Assembly: GCF_001866135.1 (NCBI RefSeq)
Contig: NZ_MODW01000007.1
Span: 39,660-103,659 of the forward strand
Direction: 5' to 3'
DNA length: 64,000 nucleotides
Source: Microbacterium sp. LCT-H2
GTDB lineage: Bacteria > Actinomycetota > Actinomycetes > Actinomycetales > Microbacteriaceae
The translations under genes were made by a program, and so were the position numbers. Each line of letters opens with the position of its first letter. Position 1 is the stretch's first letter. The notes under the pieces are model-generated. The model was not told the origin of the DNA, searched no databases, and was given only the letters and a program-made list of their open reading frames with translations. Positions 24,853-34,311 of the stretch are shown here, one piece after another.

Positions 24853-26280
24853 ATGCTCAACATGGCCGACGGCCTCGCGCGTCTCGGCGCGCTCGCCGAG
24901 AATCCCGTCGTCCGCACCCTCGCGGAGGCCTTCGACGAAGCCGGTTTCGAGCTGGCCGTCGTGGGCGGTCCGGTGCGCGATGCCCTGCTCGGCCGCGAGA
25001 CGCACGACCTCGACTTCACGACGAGTGCCTCGCCGGACGAGATCCTCGCGATCGTGAAGCCGGTGGCATCCGCGCACTGGGACATCGGTCGGGCCTTCGG
25101 GACCATCGGCGCCCGGGTGCGCGGCGAGCAGGTCGAGATCACGACCTATCGCGCCGACAGCTACGACGGCGTGACGCGGAAGCCGACGGTGGAGTTCGGC
25201 GACTCGATCGACGGCGACCTCGTCCGCCGCGACTTCACGGTCAACGCAATGGCCCTCCAGGTGCCCGCGGTGAAGCTCGTCGATCCGACCGGCGGTGTCG
25301 AGGACCTCGTGGCGGGGGTGTTGCGGACACCGACCGATCCCCGGGTGTCGTTCGGCGACGACCCGCTCCGGATGCTGCGCGCCGCCCGGTTCAGCGCGCA
25401 GCTCGGCTTCACCGTGGCGGAGGACACGGAGCGGGCGATCACCGAGCTCCGCGAGACCCTGAGGATCGTGAGCCCGGAGCGCGTGCAGTCCGAGCTCGTA
25501 CGCCTCATGCAGACCGACGACCCCGTCCGTGGCATCCGGGTGCTGGTGGAGACCGGACTCATCGACGAGTTCCTCCCCGAGGTCAGCGCGCTCAAGCTCG
25601 AGGTCGACGAGCACCACCACCACAAGGACGTCTACGAGCACTCCCTCACGGTGCTCAGCCAGGCCATCGCGCTGGAGCAGGCCAGGAACCCCGGAGCCGG
25701 GCCGGACGTGCCGCTGCGGATCGCGGCTCTGCTGCACGACATCGGAAAGCCCCGCACGCGCAAGCTCGAGCCTGGCGGCGCGGTGACCTTCCACCACCAC
25801 GACGTCGTCGGCGCCCGGATGGCCCGCAAGCGGCTGCAGGCCCTGCGCTTCGACACGGCGACAACGGATGCCGTCTCCACCCTCATCGAGCTGCATCTGC
25901 GCTTCTTCGGCTATGCGGAGGGGGCATGGACGGATGCCGCCGTGCGCCGCTACGTCCGCGATGCCGGGGACCTGCTGGAGCGGCTGCACATCCTCACGCG
26001 TGCCGACGTCACCACGAGGAACAAGCGCAAGGCCGCTCGGCTCGCCGCCGCCTACGACGACATCGAGTCCCGGATCGCGGCTCTTCGCGAGCAGGAGGAG
26101 CTCGACGCAATCCGTCCGGAGCTCGACGGCAACCGCATCCAGGAGGTGCTCGGCATCTCTCCGGGCCGGGAGGTCGGCGAGGCGTACAGGTTCCTCCTCG
26201 ATCTGCGCCTCGATGAGGGCGTGGTGGGCGAGGACGTCGCGGAGCAGCGCCTCCGGGAGTGGTGGGCTTCGCGCGGCTGA
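24853..26280 (+). CDS. cca: CCA tRNA nucleotidyltransferase
   Basis: This enzyme adds or repairs the 3' CCA of tRNAs. The 475-residue product has the class II head AVVGGPVRDALLGRETHDLD with its catalytic DLDF, RRDFTVNAMAL, and DPLRMLRAARFSAQLGF. A C-terminal HD domain follows, with VDEHHHHKDVYEHSL and ALLHDIGKPRTRKLEPG; HD-bearing versions are typical of Actinobacteria. ATG at 24853 is chosen from homology and the leaderless promoter; an upstream in-frame GTG at 24718 would include the palindromic repeat. Confidence 0.94.
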   Translation: MLNMADGLARLGALAENPVVRTLAEAFDEAGFELAVVGGPVRDALLGRETHDLDFTTSASPDEILAIVKPVASAHWDIGRAFGTIGARVRGEQVEITTYRADSYDGVTRKPTVEFGDSIDGDLVRRDFTVNAMALQVPAVKLVDPTGGVEDLVAGVLRTPTDPRVSFGDDPLRMLRAARFSAQLGFTVAEDTERAITELRETLRIVSPERVQSELVRLMQTDDPVRGIRVLVETGLIDEFLPEVSALKLEVDEHHHHKDVYEHSLTVLSQAIALEQARNPGAGPDVPLRIAALLHDIGKPRTRKLEPGGAVTFHHHDVVGARMARKRLQALRFDTATTDAVSTLIELHLRFFGYAEGAWTDAAVRRYVRDAGDLLERLHILTRADVTTRNKRKAARLAAAYDDIESRIAALREQEELDAIRPELDGNRIQEVLGISPGREVGEAYRFLLDLRLDEGVVGEDVAEQRLREWWASRG

Positions 26281-26287
26281 CTCCTGC

Positions 26288-26365
26288 CGACCCACCCCCT
26301 TGCGTGCCTCCCGGCCCCTTCCGACCGCACGTAGAGGGCCGGGACGACCGCAGAGGGGTGGGTCG
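26288..26365. terminator. Bidirectional terminator-like compound palindrome
   Basis: CGACCCACCCC near 26288-26300 pairs with AGGGGTGGGTCG at 26354-26365, and an inner CCCGGCCC/GGGCCGGG pair adds a second stem. It lies between the convergent cca and treZ stops. Confidence 0.6.
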
Positions 26366-26368
26366 ACC

Positions 26369-28123
26369 TCAGTTGATGATGGCGGCGGCGTCCGGGGGGA
26401 GAGTCAGGAGCGTGGGGGTGCGCGTGGGGGTGCGCGATGTGGGGAGGGTTGTGAGGAGGATCTCGGACGCGGCGGGGACGGGGAACGAGGCGGGGGTGGG
26501 GGAGAGGTTCACGAGCACCGACACTCCTCCGCGATCGATGCGGTAGACGCGGTGCTCGGGGCGGCCGTCCGTCTCTCGGACCTCGACCGCCGCGTGCGCG
26601 GAGTCCGGGTCGGTGAGCTCCGGTCGCGCTCGCCGCAGTCGCGCCAGGTCGCGGTACAGCGCCAGCAGCCGGGCGTGCACCGGCGCCTCGGCCTCCGCCC
26701 AGTCGAGGCGCGAGCGGTGGAAGGTGGCGGGGTCCTGGGGGTCGGGGACCGCATCCGGATCCCAGCCCATGCGGGCGAACTCCGCCGTGCGCCCCTCCGC
26801 GACCGCGCGGCCGAGTTCGGGCTCGGGGTGGGAGGTGAAGAACTGCCACGGTGTCGTCGCGCCCCACTCCTCGCCCATGAAGAGCATCGGGGTGCCCGGG
26901 GCCGTCAGGGTGAGCACGGCGGCCACCGCGAGCCGGTCGGGGGACAGAGCGGCGGAGAGCCGGTCCCCGGCGGCGCGGTTCCCGATCTGGTCGTGGTCCT
27001 GCGCGAAGGTCACCAGCCGCCAGCTCGGCACCTCGGCCGGGATCGGGGACCCGTGCGGACGGTCGCGGAAGGACGAGAAGGTGCCGTCGTGGAAGAAGCC
27101 GCCCTCCGTCACCTTGGTCACCGCGTCGGCTGAGGCGAAGTCGGCGTAGTACCCGGCGGTCTCCCCGGTGAGCGCGACGTGCGCGGCGTGGTGCCAGTCG
27201 TCCGACCACTGCGCCGTGAGTCCGTAGCCCCCGGCTTCCCGCGGCAGGATGAGCGTCGGATCGTTGAGGTCCGACTCCGCGATGAGGGTCAGCGGCCGAT
27301 TCTGCTGCGCGGAGAGGGCGTCCACGCGTTCGGAGAGCTCGCGCAGCAGGTGCACGGGCCGCCGGTCGTGCAGGGCGTGCACGGCGTCGAGCCGCAGTCC
27401 ATCGACGTGGAAGTCGCGCAGCCACATCAGGGCGTTGTCGAGGATGTACTCGCGCACCGCGTCCTCGTCGAGGTTCACCGAGTCGCCCCAGGTGTTGCTC
27501 TCGCCCTCGCGCAGGTACGGACCGAAGAGGGGGAGGTAGTTCCCGCTCGGACCGAGGTGGTTGTAGACCACGTCCTGCACGACGGCGAGCCCGTGTGCGT
27601 GGGCGGCGTCGACGAACCGCTGGTAGGCCGCCGGACCGCCGTACTCCTCCTGCACCGCGTACCAGAGCACGCCGTCGTATCCCCAGTTCCAGCGCCCGTT
27701 GAAGGCGTTGACCGGGAGCAGCTCGACGTGGGTGACGCCGAGGTCGACGAGGTGCGCCAGGCGGCCGATCGCCGCGTCGAGCGTGCCCTCCGGCGTGAAG
27801 GTGCCGAGGTGCAGTTCGTAGATCAGCCCGCCCGCGAGCTGCCGTCCGGTCCAGGAGGCGTCGGTCCAGGCGAAGGCCGCGGGGTCGAAAGCCGCCGAGG
27901 CCCCGTGCACGCCGTCCGGCTGACGACGCGACCGAGGGTCCGGGCGGAGGTCGTCGCCGTCGTCCAGCAGGAAGCCATAGCGCTCCCCGTCCGCGAGGAC
28001 CAGATCGGTGGTCCAGTGCCCCTCGGCCCCCGCCGTGAGTGCGCGCTCCTCCACGGTCGCGCCCGCGGCGTCGAGGCGCCGTACCCGCACACGGGTCGCC
28101 CGCGGCGCCCACACCGAGATCAT
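26369..28123 (-). CDS. treZ: Malto-oligosyltrehalose trehalohydrolase
   Basis: TreZ cuts free trehalose from the end made by TreY. The 584-residue GH13 enzyme starts [17 protein letters not shown] (N-terminal carbohydrate-binding-like domain). It has [14 protein letters not shown], the nucleophile region [11 protein letters not shown], the acid/base [15 protein letters not shown], and [17 protein letters not shown]. The order [15 protein letters not shown] is diagnostic of TreZ. The ATG overlaps the treY stop (ATGA). It is the last gene of the treX-treY-treZ operon; the C-terminus ends in a Thr/Pro-rich stretch. Confidence 0.93.
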   Translation of the reverse strand: MISVWAPRATRVRVRRLDAAGATVEERALTAGAEGHWTTDLVLADGERYGFLLDDGDDLRPDPRSRRQPDGVHGASAAFDPAAFAWTDASWTGRQLAGGLIYELHLGTFTPEGTLDAAIGRLAHLVDLGVTHVELLPVNAFNGRWNWGYDGVLWYAVQEEYGGPAAYQRFVDAAHAHGLAVVQDVVYNHLGPSGNYLPLFGPYLREGESNTWGDSVNLDEDAVREYILDNALMWLRDFHVDGLRLDAVHALHDRRPVHLLRELSERVDALSAQQNRPLTLIAESDLNDPTLILPREAGGYGLTAQWSDDWHHAAHVALTGETAGYYADFASADAVTKVTEGGFFHDGTFSSFRDRPHGSPIPAEVPSWRLVTFAQDHDQIGNRAAGDRLSAALSPDRLAVAAVLTLTAPGTPMLFMGEEWGATTPWQFFTSHPEPELGRAVAEGRTAEFARMGWDPDAVPDPQDPATFHRSRLDWAEAEAPVHARLLALYRDLARLRRARPELTDPDSAHAAVEVRETDGRPEHRVYRIDRGGVSVLVNLSPTPASFPVPAASEILLTTLPTSRTPTRTPTLLTLPPDAAAIIN

Positions 28124-30468
28124 CGGGCCAGCTCGATCAGCGCGACCGGATACGTATCGAGCAGTTCCGCCAGCCGCACCGGTCCGGGCGGGATCCGCCG
28201 ACCGGTGAGGAGATCCGTCCCCGGCAGCTCCGGGCGCATCAGGACGGTGTCGCCCCAGCCCCCGCGGCGCGCCAGCGCGACCGGCAGCCGCGTGGCCACG
28301 GCGGTCGCGCCGCCGCGATGCACGGCGACGGCGTGGTCCGCGGCCGCACCCTCGACGACGGCCGGCCGGTAGAAGCGGAACAGCTCCGGATTGTCTCGCC
28401 GCAGCCGCAGGGCCCGCGAGGTCACCAGCAGCTTCGCGGCACCGGAGTCGTCGATCGGCGGGAGCACACCGCGGGCGTGGTCCGCGTCGAGCTCCCGCAG
28501 CATCCGGGCGCGCAGAGCGAAGTCGACGGGTCGACGGTTGTCGGGGTCGACGAGCGAGAGGTCCCACAGCTCGGTGCCCTGGTAGACGTCCGGCACGCCG
28601 GGACCGGTGAGCTGCAGCAGTTTGGCGGAGAGGGAGTTGGAACGGCCCGCATCGACGATCTCCGCCACGAAACGGTCGAGGATCGGCGCGGCGTCGCCCT
28701 CGACGGACCGGGCGATCGCGGCCAGGCCCTCCTCGAAGGTCGCGTCCGGATGCTGCCAGGTGGTCCGCTCGGCGGCCTCGCGGGCGGCCTTCGTGGCATA
28801 GGCGAGGAGCCGGTCGGAGGGGAGCGGCCAGGCTCCGACGGCGGCCTGCCAGATCAGCGCGTCGAGAGGACCGTGTCCGGTGGTCGCGACGGCGCGCAGC
28901 TCCGCCAGCACCTCGCCCCACCGCTCCGGGATCTCCGAGAGCACCGACAGGCGTGCCCGTACGTCCTCCGAGCGCTTCGTGTCGTGCGTGGAGAGGGTCG
29001 TCATCGAGTGCGGCCAGGCCGCCAGTCGTGCCCGCTGCGCGTCGTGGAACTCCTCGACCGACAGGGCGGGGATCGACGGATCGGCGCCGACCTCGGTCAG
29101 CGTTCCGAGGCGCGTGAACCGGTAGAACGCGGTGTCCTCAACGCCCTTCGCCATCACGGCGCCGCTCACCTGGGGGAACCGCTGCGCGACCTCGAGGGCG
29201 GGGTCGACCAGGAGCGGTTCGAGCGCGCTGAAAGCGGCGGAGAGATCCGGGCGCCGCCGCCGAGCGTCCGCGAAGGCGGCGCGCAGGTGCTCGCGGCCCT
29301 CCGGGAGATAGGAGCGGTACACGGGGAAGCAGGCGAGGAGTTCGGCCAGGGCGTCGTCCGCGTGCACGATCCCGTGGGGAAGCGTGCGGACGAGTCGGCG
29401 CACCTCGGCGGCCAGGAGCGTGTCGGCGATCATCCGCTTCGTGTCGTGGATGAGGTCGTGCCAGGGGAGCGCGTCCGGGAGGCCGGTCTCCGCACGGAGC
29501 CGGGCGTCCAGCCGGTCCAGCGCCGCCACGCCCTCCGCGTCGACGAACAGACGGTCGAGCTCGGCCAGCGCGTCGTATCCGGTCGTGCCGTCGGTCCGCC
29601 ACCAGGCCGGCAGGGCCTCGCCGGGCTCCAGGATCTTCTCCACGAGCGTGTACGCGCGTCCGGTCGCGTCGGCGAGCTGCTCCAGGTACGCGCCGGGGTC
29701 GACGAGGCCGTCCGGGTGGTCCACCCGTAGACCGTCCGCGAGTCCGGTCCGGAGCCAGCGAAGGATCTCCCGGTGCGACTCGGCGAAGACGTCGGGGCGC
29801 TCGACCCGGATGCCGGCGAGCTCGGAGACCGCGAAGAACCGGCGGTAGGTGAGATCGGTGTTCTGGTCCTGCCAGAACCGCAGCTCGTAGTTCTGGGCGG
29901 CCAGGAGTGCCGGGAGGTCGTCGGCCAGCGCCGCGGTGCCGGGGGCGAGCGGGAGTTCGTGCTCGAAGTAGCGCAGCACGCCGTCCGGTGCATCGGCGGC
30001 CGGTGTCGTGTCGACGACCAGCTCGCCCTTCGCGACGACCTCCTCCGGGGTCCCGCCCAGCAGCGGGAGCAGGAGGCGTCCGCCGCCCGCCGCCCAGTCG
30101 ATGTCGAACGCCGCGGCGCGGCGGGTCTCCCGCCCGAGCCGCAGCACCTCCCACCACCATGGATTCTGCCGCGGCACCGCGACGCCCACATGGTTGGGCA
30201 CGATGTCGGCGAGGATGCCGAGGCCGGCCGTGCGCGCCGCCGAGGCGAAGCGCACGAGGCCCTCCTCGCCCCCGCGGTCGGGGTCGACGCGCCCGTGGTC
30301 GACCACGTCGTAGCCGTGGTTCGAACCGCGGGTCGCCGCCAGCAGCGGCGACAGATAAGCCCACGACGCCCCCAGCTCGGCGAGGTAGCCGACCACATCG
30401 GCCGCCGCTTCGAGGGGGAAGCTGCCGCTGATCTGAAGGCGATAGGTCGACAGCGGCCTGTCGGTCAC
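28120..30468 (-). CDS. treY: Malto-oligosyltrehalose synthase
   Basis: TreY turns the reducing-end alpha-1,4 bond of a glucan into alpha,alpha-1,1, forming a trehalosyl end. The 782-residue product starts [21 protein letters not shown]. It has [88 protein letters not shown], and [17 protein letters not shown], the usual TreY signatures. GTG at 30468 overlaps the treX stop (GTGA), so the genes are translationally coupled. Confidence 0.95.
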   Translation of the reverse strand: MTDRPLSTYRLQISGSFPLEAAADVVGYLAELGASWAYLSPLLAATRGSNHGYDVVDHGRVDPDRGGEEGLVRFASAARTAGLGILADIVPNHVGVAVPRQNPWWWEVLRLGRETRRAAAFDIDWAAGGGRLLLPLLGGTPEEVVAKGELVVDTTPAADAPDGVLRYFEHELPLAPGTAALADDLPALLAAQNYELRFWQDQNTDLTYRRFFAVSELAGIRVERPDVFAESHREILRWLRTGLADGLRVDHPDGLVDPGAYLEQLADATGRAYTLVEKILEPGEALPAWWRTDGTTGYDALAELDRLFVDAEGVAALDRLDARLRAETGLPDALPWHDLIHDTKRMIADTLLAAEVRRLVRTLPHGIVHADDALAELLACFPVYRSYLPEGREHLRAAFADARRRRPDLSAAFSALEPLLVDPALEVAQRFPQVSGAVMAKGVEDTAFYRFTRLGTLTEVGADPSIPALSVEEFHDAQRARLAAWPHSMTTLSTHDTKRSEDVRARLSVLSEIPERWGEVLAELRAVATTGHGPLDALIWQAAVGAWPLPSDRLLAYATKAAREAAERTTWQHPDATFEEGLAAIARSVEGDAAPILDRFVAEIVDAGRSNSLSAKLLQLTGPGVPDVYQGTELWDLSLVDPDNRRPVDFALRARMLRELDADHARGVLPPIDDSGAAKLLVTSRALRLRRDNPELFRFYRPAVVEGAAADHAVAVHRGGATAVATRLPVALARRGGWGDTVLMRPELPGTDLLTGRRIPPGPVRLAELLDTYPVALIELAR

Positions 30469-32639
30469 GAGGCGGCCTGCTCGCTCTGCGCGCGGAGCGA
30501 GGCGTCGACGGAGTCGTCGGTGTCGACCGGCTCGCCGTCGATCTCCTGCAGCACGAGCATGGCCTTGCCCTCGAGCGGCACGGTGTCGCGCGCCCGGAGG
30601 TTCCGGTCGCCCAGCTCGCCGGCGGTGTCCACCGCGACGAGCCATTCCGCACCGTGGCGATCGTCCGGTAGGGCGAGGTCGACGGGCTCGTCGCCGCTGT
30701 TGAAGTAGACGAGGAAGTTCACGTCCTCCACGGGTCGCCCTCGCCGGTCGTTCTCGCGGATCCCGCGGCCGTTCAGGAACATGCCGACAGAGCGGCCGAA
30801 GCCCGAGTCCCAGTCCTCCGGCGTCATGCGCGCTCCGTCCGGGCGCAGCCACACCACGTCGGGGATGCGCTCGCCGTCCTCATCCGCCACCGGGCGTCCG
30901 TCGAAGAAGCGGCTGCGGCGGAAGGTCGGATGCTCGTGCCGGAGCCGTGCCACCGCCGCGGTGAACTCCACGAGCGGCAGGTCGGCGGCCTCCCAGTCGA
31001 TCCAGGTGAGCTCGTTGTCCTGTGCGTAGCCGTTGTTGTTGCCGTGCTGCGTGCGGCCGAGCTCGTCGCCGTGGGAGATCATCGGCACGCCCTGCGAGAG
31101 CAGCAGCGTCGCGAGGAAGTTCCGCTGCTGGCGTGCGCGGCGGCGATTGATGTCGATGTCGTCGGTCGGCCCCTCCGCGCCCATGTTGTCGGAGCGGTTG
31201 TGGGATTCGCCGTCGTTGTTGTCCTCGCCGTTGTCCTCGTTGTGCTTCTCGTTGTAGGAGACGAGGTCGCGCAGCGTGAAGCCGTCGTGCGCGGTGACGA
31301 AGTTGATGGAGGCGACGGGTCGTCGGCCGGAGTGCTCGTACAGGTCGGCGGAGCCGGTGAGGCGCGAGGCGAACTCGCCGAGGGCCTGCGGCTCGCCGCG
31401 CCAGAAGTCGCGGACGGTGTCGCGGTACTTGCCGTTCCACTCCGTCCACTGCGGCGGGAAGTTGCCCACCTGATAGCCCCCGGGGCCGATGTCCCACGGC
31501 TCGGCGATGAGCTTCACCTGCGAGACGATCGGATCCTGCTGCACGAGCTCGAAGAACGCGGCGAGGCGGTCGACGTCGTAGAACTCGCGGGCGAGGGTCG
31601 CCGCGAGGTCGAAGCGGAAGCCGTCGACGTGCATCTCGGTCACCCAGTAGCGCAGCGAGTCCATGAGCAGCTGCAGGGCGTGCGGGTTGCCCGCGTTCAG
31701 GCTGTTGCCCGTGCCGGTGTAGTCCGTGTAGTAGCGCTTGTCCTCTTCGAGCCGGTAGTACGCCTCGTTGTCGATCCCGCGCATCGAGAGAGTCGGACCG
31801 AGGTGGTTGCCCTCCGCGGTGTGGTTGTAGACGACGTCGAGGATGACCTCGATGCCGGCCTCGTGGAGCGCGCGCACCATGGCGCGGAACTCCTGCACCT
31901 GCTGGCCGTCCTGGCCGCCGGCGGCGTACGCGTTGTGGGGGGCGAAGAACCCGAGGGTGTTGTAGCCCCAGTAGTTCGACAGGCCCTTGTCCTGCAGCAC
32001 CGAGTCGTTGACGAACTGGTGCACGGGCATCAGCTCCAGCGCGGTCACGCCGAGGCGCTGGAGGTGCTCGATGACCGCCGGGTGCGCGATGCCGGCGTAG
32101 GTCCCGCGCAGCTCCTCCGGCACCTCGGGATGCCGCTGGGTGAGCCCCTTCACATGGGCCTCGTAGATCACCGTCTCGGCGTACGGCGTCTTCAGCGGCC
32201 GGTCGCCGCCCCACTCGAAGAACGGGCTGACGACGACGCCCTTCGCCATCGCGGCCGCGGAGTCGTCGTCGTTGCGGGAGTCGGGGTCGCCGAAGTCGTA
32301 GCCGAACAGGGACTGTCCCCAGTCGATCTCGCCGGCGACGGCCTTCGCGTACGGGTCGAGGAGCAGCTTGTTCGGGTTGAACCGCTGCCCCTGGGCCGGG
32401 TCGTAGGGACCGTGCACCCGGTAGCCGTAGCGCTGTCCCGGCTGCACCGTGGGCAGGTAGCCGTGCCAGACGAACGCGTCGACCTCGGTGAGCGGCACCC
32501 GTGTCTCCGTGCCGTCCGCGTCGAAGAGGCAGAGCTCTACGCGCTCCGCGCCCTCGCTGAAGAGGGCGAAATTGGTGCCCTGACCGTCGAAGGTGGCCCC
32601 CAGCGGGTACGCGGACCCGGGCCAGACCTCGCGGCTCAT
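30465..32639 (-). CDS. treX: Glycogen debranching enzyme TreX/GlgX
   Basis: This isoamylase-type GH13 enzyme removes alpha-1,6 branches, supplying linear chains to TreY. The 724-residue product begins VWPGSAYPLGATFDGQGTNFALFSEGA (CBM48). It has VILDVVYNHTAEGNHLGPTL, DGFRFDLAATLAREF, LIAEPWDIGPGGYQVGNFPP, and FVTAHDGFTLRDLVSYNEKHN, plus LLLSQGVPMISHGDELGRTQ. The position ahead of treY and treZ makes trehalose biosynthesis from glycogen the likely role. It overlaps the small upstream gene by 4 nt. Confidence 0.94.
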   Translation of the reverse strand: MSREVWPGSAYPLGATFDGQGTNFALFSEGAERVELCLFDADGTETRVPLTEVDAFVWHGYLPTVQPGQRYGYRVHGPYDPAQGQRFNPNKLLLDPYAKAVAGEIDWGQSLFGYDFGDPDSRNDDDSAAAMAKGVVVSPFFEWGGDRPLKTPYAETVIYEAHVKGLTQRHPEVPEELRGTYAGIAHPAVIEHLQRLGVTALELMPVHQFVNDSVLQDKGLSNYWGYNTLGFFAPHNAYAAGGQDGQQVQEFRAMVRALHEAGIEVILDVVYNHTAEGNHLGPTLSMRGIDNEAYYRLEEDKRYYTDYTGTGNSLNAGNPHALQLLMDSLRYWVTEMHVDGFRFDLAATLAREFYDVDRLAAFFELVQQDPIVSQVKLIAEPWDIGPGGYQVGNFPPQWTEWNGKYRDTVRDFWRGEPQALGEFASRLTGSADLYEHSGRRPVASINFVTAHDGFTLRDLVSYNEKHNEDNGEDNNDGESHNRSDNMGAEGPTDDIDINRRRARQQRNFLATLLLSQGVPMISHGDELGRTQHGNNNGYAQDNELTWIDWEAADLPLVEFTAAVARLRHEHPTFRRSRFFDGRPVADEDGERIPDVVWLRPDGARMTPEDWDSGFGRSVGMFLNGRGIRENDRRGRPVEDVNFLVYFNSGDEPVDLALPDDRHGAEWLVAVDTAGELGDRNLRARDTVPLEGKAMLVLQEIDGEPVDTDDSVDASLRAQSEQAAS

Positions 32640-32920
32640 CCGGCGAGGGCGTGGTCGCGCGAACCCGCGGCCATGGCACTGACGATGCTGACGGCATGGT
32701 CGTAGTCGTACACCTGAGCGATCTCCACAGCCCGAGGATACGGGTGTCCGAGGTAGCAGACATAGAGCGGCGGCACGACCTCGATGTACCCGACGGGAGC
32801 GTCGTGCGCGACGACGTACCGGTCGAAGTCTATCCGCTCGCAGGCCGGCTCGGTCGCGGCGGGGTGGGCCGCGTCGGCGCGCTGCGAGGAGCCAGTGCTG
32901 GTGGGGATGTGGACGTTCAT
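32636..32920 (-). CDS. Unknown 94-aa protein at the head of the tre operon
   Basis: This small protein (MNVHIPTSTGSSQ...) has a Tyr/Val-rich core, YVVAHDAPVGYIEVVPPLYV, then CYLGHPYPRAVEIAQVYDYD. I recognise no family. AGGAGG lies 4 nt before the ATG, stronger than most sites here, and its TGA overlaps the treX ATG. That coupling and the strong SD support a real gene, possibly acting on or regulating the trehalose enzymes. There is no signal peptide or membrane segment. Confidence 0.65.
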   Translation of the reverse strand: MNVHIPTSTGSSQRADAAHPAATEPACERIDFDRYVVAHDAPVGYIEVVPPLYVCYLGHPYPRAVEIAQVYDYDHAVSIVSAMAAGSRDHALAG

Positions 32921-33024
32921 GGCGCCTCCTGACTCGTGATGGGACCACGATAGGAACCGGGAACGGATTCGAGAACGGTATTGCCATCCGGGCCTCGACC
33001 GGCTACGCACCCCCGACGGCAGGA

Positions 33025-33594
33025 TCACTCCCCGCGCCGTCGCACGTACTCCGTCACCACGACGCCCGATCCGTAGGGGGTCGTCTCCCCAGCCTCGAAC
33101 CGTTCCGGACGATAGGGGCGGTCCCCGAAGAGCGGGATGCCGGATCCGAAGAGCAGCGGCTGCCGTTTCAGGATGAGCCGGTCGATCTCGTCGGCCAGCG
33201 TCGCCGCGAGAGCCCCGCCGCCGCACAGCCAGATCGCGCCGCCCTCCTCACGCTTGAGCCGTCGCACGACCTGCACCGGGTCCTCTGCCGTCACCTCGAG
33301 GTTCTCGGCCTCGGCGGTGCGGGTGCGGCTGAAGACGATCTGACGCAGATGCCTGTACGGGCTCGCGAGCCCGCCCACCTCGTAGGTGTTGCTGCCCATC
33401 AGCACGGTGTCGAACACGTCGTTGCGCTGCGGGATGCCGAGGGCTTCGGCGGCCACGGTCGGCAGGGTGTCGGCGAAGCGGGCGTTGATGCCGTCCATGT
33501 GGTCGCCCTCGACGAGGAAGGCGTCGAACTCTCCGTTCGGACCGGCGATGAACCCGTCCAGGGTCACCGCGGCGTAGTACACGAGCTCACGCAT
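33025..33594 (-). CDS. RibD C-terminal/dihydrofolate reductase-like protein (second copy)
   Basis: This 189-residue reductase-like protein reads MRELVYYAAVTLDGFIAGPNGEFD, then VLMGSNTYEVG, RQIVFSRTR, the nucleotide-binding AIWLCGGGALAATLADEIDRL, and LLFGSGIPLFGD. It is closer to the YyaP/YwjB subgroup than the copy at 19123. It is divergent from a TetR regulator; the shared 70-bp gap contains one large palindrome, so the regulator probably represses this gene. Confidence 0.88.
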   Translation of the reverse strand: MRELVYYAAVTLDGFIAGPNGEFDAFLVEGDHMDGINARFADTLPTVAAEALGIPQRNDVFDTVLMGSNTYEVGGLASPYRHLRQIVFSRTRTAEAENLEVTAEDPVQVVRRLKREEGGAIWLCGGGALAATLADEIDRLILKRQPLLFGSGIPLFGDRPYRPERFEAGETTPYGSGVVVTEYVRRRGE

Positions 33595-33601
33595 GGTTCT
33601 C

Positions 33602-33649
33602 CAATCACTACATCTGTTGCGGTTGAGAGTACAACAGTCGTAGTGATTG
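33602..33649. promoter_or_regulatory. Large palindromic operator between reductase and TetR gene
   Basis: CAATCACTACATCTGTTG (33602-33619) and CAACAGTCGTAGTGATTG (33632-33649) match as an inverted repeat at 16 of 18 positions across a 12-bp spacer. It reaches within 4 bp of the -10 hexamer of the TetR gene, the expected place for autorepression. Confidence 0.75.
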
Positions 33650-33652
33650 CGC

Positions 33653-33658
33653 TAGGGT
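33653..33658 (+). promoter_or_regulatory. -10 hexamer for a leaderless TetR gene
   Basis: TAGGGT, 6 nt, then ATG at 33665. Confidence 0.5.
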
Positions 33659-33664
33659 GGCGGC

Positions 33665-34231
33665 ATGGCGAGGAACGAGCCGCGACGACGGCAGATCGCG
33701 GATGCGGGGCTGGCGGTGCTCGCCCGCGAGGGATCCCGGGGGCTCACACACCGCGCGGTCGACGCCGAGGCGGAGGTCCCCGCGGGCACGACGTCGAACT
33801 ACTTCCGCAGCAGGGAGGCGCTGATCGAGGGACTCGTCGACCGCATCGGGGAACGCCTGGCTCCGTCGCCTGCGGACCTGGAGCGGAGGGCGGAGATCAC
33901 GCCCAGCCGGGAGCTGTTCGCCGACTACCTCCGGGACATCGTGCGCCGCCTCACCGTCGATCGCGATGTGACCCTCGCCCTGTTCGCCTTGCGGCTCGAG
34001 AGCGCTCGTCGTCCGGAGCTCGCCGCCGTGCTCGGGGCCTGGCAACGCGCCGGCTTCGAGGCGGACGTGGCCTTCAACGTCGCGGCGGGCCTCCCGGGAG
34101 GACGCCGCGAGATCGCCCTGTTCCACTACGCGATCGATGGTCTGCTGCTCGACCGGCTCACCACCCCGATCGACCCGGAGACCTCGACTGACGACGTGAT
34201 CGACGATCTCGTGGCCGGGCTGCTGCCCTGA
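33665..34231 (+). CDS. TetR/AcrR-family regulator
   Basis: This 188-residue protein has the N-terminal DNA-binding helix-turn-helix RRRQIADAGLAVLAREGSRG, then THRAVDAEAEVPAGTTSNYF, and a ligand-binding helical domain. The recognition helix VPAGTTSNYFRSREAL is canonical. It is divergent from the reductase at 33025-33594 with a palindromic operator between, so a one-substrate repressor/enzyme pair is likely. The inducer is unknown. Confidence 0.9.
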   Translation: MARNEPRRRQIADAGLAVLAREGSRGLTHRAVDAEAEVPAGTTSNYFRSREALIEGLVDRIGERLAPSPADLERRAEITPSRELFADYLRDIVRRLTVDRDVTLALFALRLESARRPELAAVLGAWQRAGFEADVAFNVAAGLPGGRREIALFHYAIDGLLLDRLTTPIDPETSTDDVIDDLVAGLLP

Positions 34232-34311
34232 CCGCCGCCGCCCGCTGTTCCCCCGGGTCGATCCTGCTCGTACACTGAGGGCACGCTCCCGGCGCCAGGA
34301 ACGGAGAACGC

